A stretch of DNA of 64,000 nucleotides from Streptomyces sp. APSN-46.1. GTDB lineage: Bacteria > Actinomycetota > Actinomycetes > Streptomycetales > Streptomycetaceae. The notes under the pieces are model-generated. The model saw only the letters and a list, made by a program, of their open reading frames with translations. It had not been told where the DNA came from and ran no database searches. Each line of letters opens with the position of its first letter. The first letter of the stretch is position 1. Below are positions 63,212 to 64,000 of this stretch, in pieces. The DNA lies in contig NZ_JALGRF010000001.1 of assembly GCF_022815725.1 (NCBI RefSeq), positions 434,001 through 498,000 of the forward strand, written 5' to 3'. Position numbers and translations under genes: made by a program.

Positions 63212-63989
63212 GGTGTTCACCACTCGGTTGGCGTAAAGGTTTCTCGTTGGTCTGGTTGCTCACACATGTTCGGCCGAGCGGCGGCCGTCGAAGGCGTTCA
63301 TGGCCTCCTTCCAGCATCCAGCGGCTGGGCCACCGTGCGGCCCTTCCCGGTCGGGTCGAGGGCGAGGGTGGTGAGGGGCGGGCCATTCTGCTCGGCTCCT
63401 CTGCCAAGGGCAACGAGGCCGGCGCACCACCGGGCCGGTATTCATGGCAACCACCCGCAAGGCGTAGTCGGTGAGGAGCACAATTACCGGGAAACCGTCT
63501 CGCCTTGGTTCCGTTCTGTTTTCACCCTGCAGCCGGACAACGACGCCATGGCTGCCGCACCGCTCTCCTTCCAGTTGCACAGGCTTATGGGCATGGAGCT
63601 CTGCTCCATCTAGCCGTTCACCCGGCTCGTGCACGCATTCACCGCGCCTGTCGGCTACGGCTGGGAACGCCCCGGCTCACAGAGCCGCAAGCTGAGCGTG
63701 CGGCCCTTCCTTCCCCCCACTCTCGCTCTGATAGCAATTACTCATCGCCCTGCGCCTGGCGGTAGGAAAGCCGCCGGCCTGCGGGCCGCCTTGGCAAGCA
63801 CAGCTCTGGGAAACGCCCTTCGTCCCCGGCCCTGGGGACCATCGGTACAGCCATTAGCGATAAGCAGTTGATCTTTGTTTCCTGGCGGGTCAGACGCACG
63901 ATCGTGGGGCCTTGGGGTGAAACCGGGCGACGGGCTGCCGTGGGCGGCTAGGGTCGCCGGGTCTGTTGTCGTACGAGAGGGACGCCGCG
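63212..63989. other. Right-end stretch without a clear gene
   Basis: No intact gene seen. A minus-strand fragment at 63260-63320 (CWKEAMNAFDGRRSAEHV) may be the tail of an IS256-like transposase, but it is too short to be sure. The other frames are Arg/Pro-rich artefacts. A TAGGGT about 40 bp before the last ATG could be a -10 box. Confidence 0.3.
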
Positions 63990-64000
63990 ATGCCCGAGCG
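63990..64000 (+). CDS. Possible start of a gene running out of the window
   Basis: ATGCCCGAGCG at the right edge preceded by GAGAGGGA about 10 bp upstream, an acceptable ribosome site. Only three codons are visible, so no function can be given. Confidence 0.25.

Noticed and set aside
1..64000. CRISPR arrays, rRNA and tRNA genes
   Set aside because: No regularly spaced repeats and no recognisable tRNA T-loop/anticodon arrangements or rRNA sequence were seen on reading; a covariance-model scan would be needed to exclude small RNAs.

Overview
The window looks like Streptomyces or a very close relative: very high G+C, frequent GTG starts, 4-base GTGA/ATGA gene overlaps, Tat and lipoprotein signals, and typical actinobacterial families (ROK, HxlR, TetR, DUF1326/DUF2182, DNRLRE). 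The many gene remnants and two ISL3-type copies suggest an accessory chromosome arm. I saw no rRNA, tRNA or CRISPR array.

Left end (1-11.4 kb). A HEAT-like protein enters from outside the window. It is followed by a Crp/Fnr regulator with an intact-looking cyclic-nucleotide pocket, a perfect 28-bp palindrome, and a tightly overlapped five-gene operon: a class III nucleotide-cyclase homologue, a 94-residue protein, a sigma-like protein, a small helix-turn-helix protein, and a protein with a nucleoside-deoxyribosyltransferase/TIR-like domain (NPNVMYELG). This is my best candidate for an undescribed system. It has the parts of a cyclic-nucleotide conflict module (maker, sensor, possible NAD/nucleoside-cleaving effector) but uses a DNA-binding sensor. 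A decayed ISL3 transposase closes it. Next come two paralogous alpha/beta hydrolases around a methyltransferase-like gene.

Galactan island (11.4-26.3 kb). Alpha-galactosidase, a ROK repressor, an ABC sugar importer without its own ATPase, two secreted GH43-type galactan enzymes and galT-galE-galK form a complete outside-to-inside galactose pathway. A 44-bp sequence is directly repeated at 11421 and 26311, one copy on each side.

Decayed zone (26.3-36.3 kb). A few intact genes (SnoaL-like, ABM-like, a TrmB/LuxR-type regulator, a secreted HEFGH protein) sit among remnants: a polX gene whose polymerase domain is deleted, truncated trkA-like and trkH genes abutting each other, a frameshifted AbiEii-like nucleotidyltransferase, and related 130-bp repeats.

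36.3-45.7 kb. A TlpA/CcdA thiol-redox pair; a large secreted DNRLRE-vanadium haloperoxidase fusion with a small secreted partner; an AhpD-like gene divergent from its probable TetR regulator; a BBE-type FAD oxidoreductase divergent from an HxlR regulator.

Metal cluster (45.9-53.6 kb). Copper chaperone, SafE-cupredoxin fusion, DUF6153 protein, MerR/CueR regulator with a textbook promoter, CopA ATPase, DUF2182 membrane protein, NrtS-like protein and two DUF1326 proteins.

Right end (53.7-64 kb). A broken proline iminopeptidase, a DinB-like protein and an IS630-type remnant lead into a Tn554-like operon of three tyrosine recombinases plus a small coiled-coil protein. An intact ISL3 element (36-bp inverted repeats, 8-bp target duplication) has inserted just downstream. 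The last 0.8 kb is mostly featureless.
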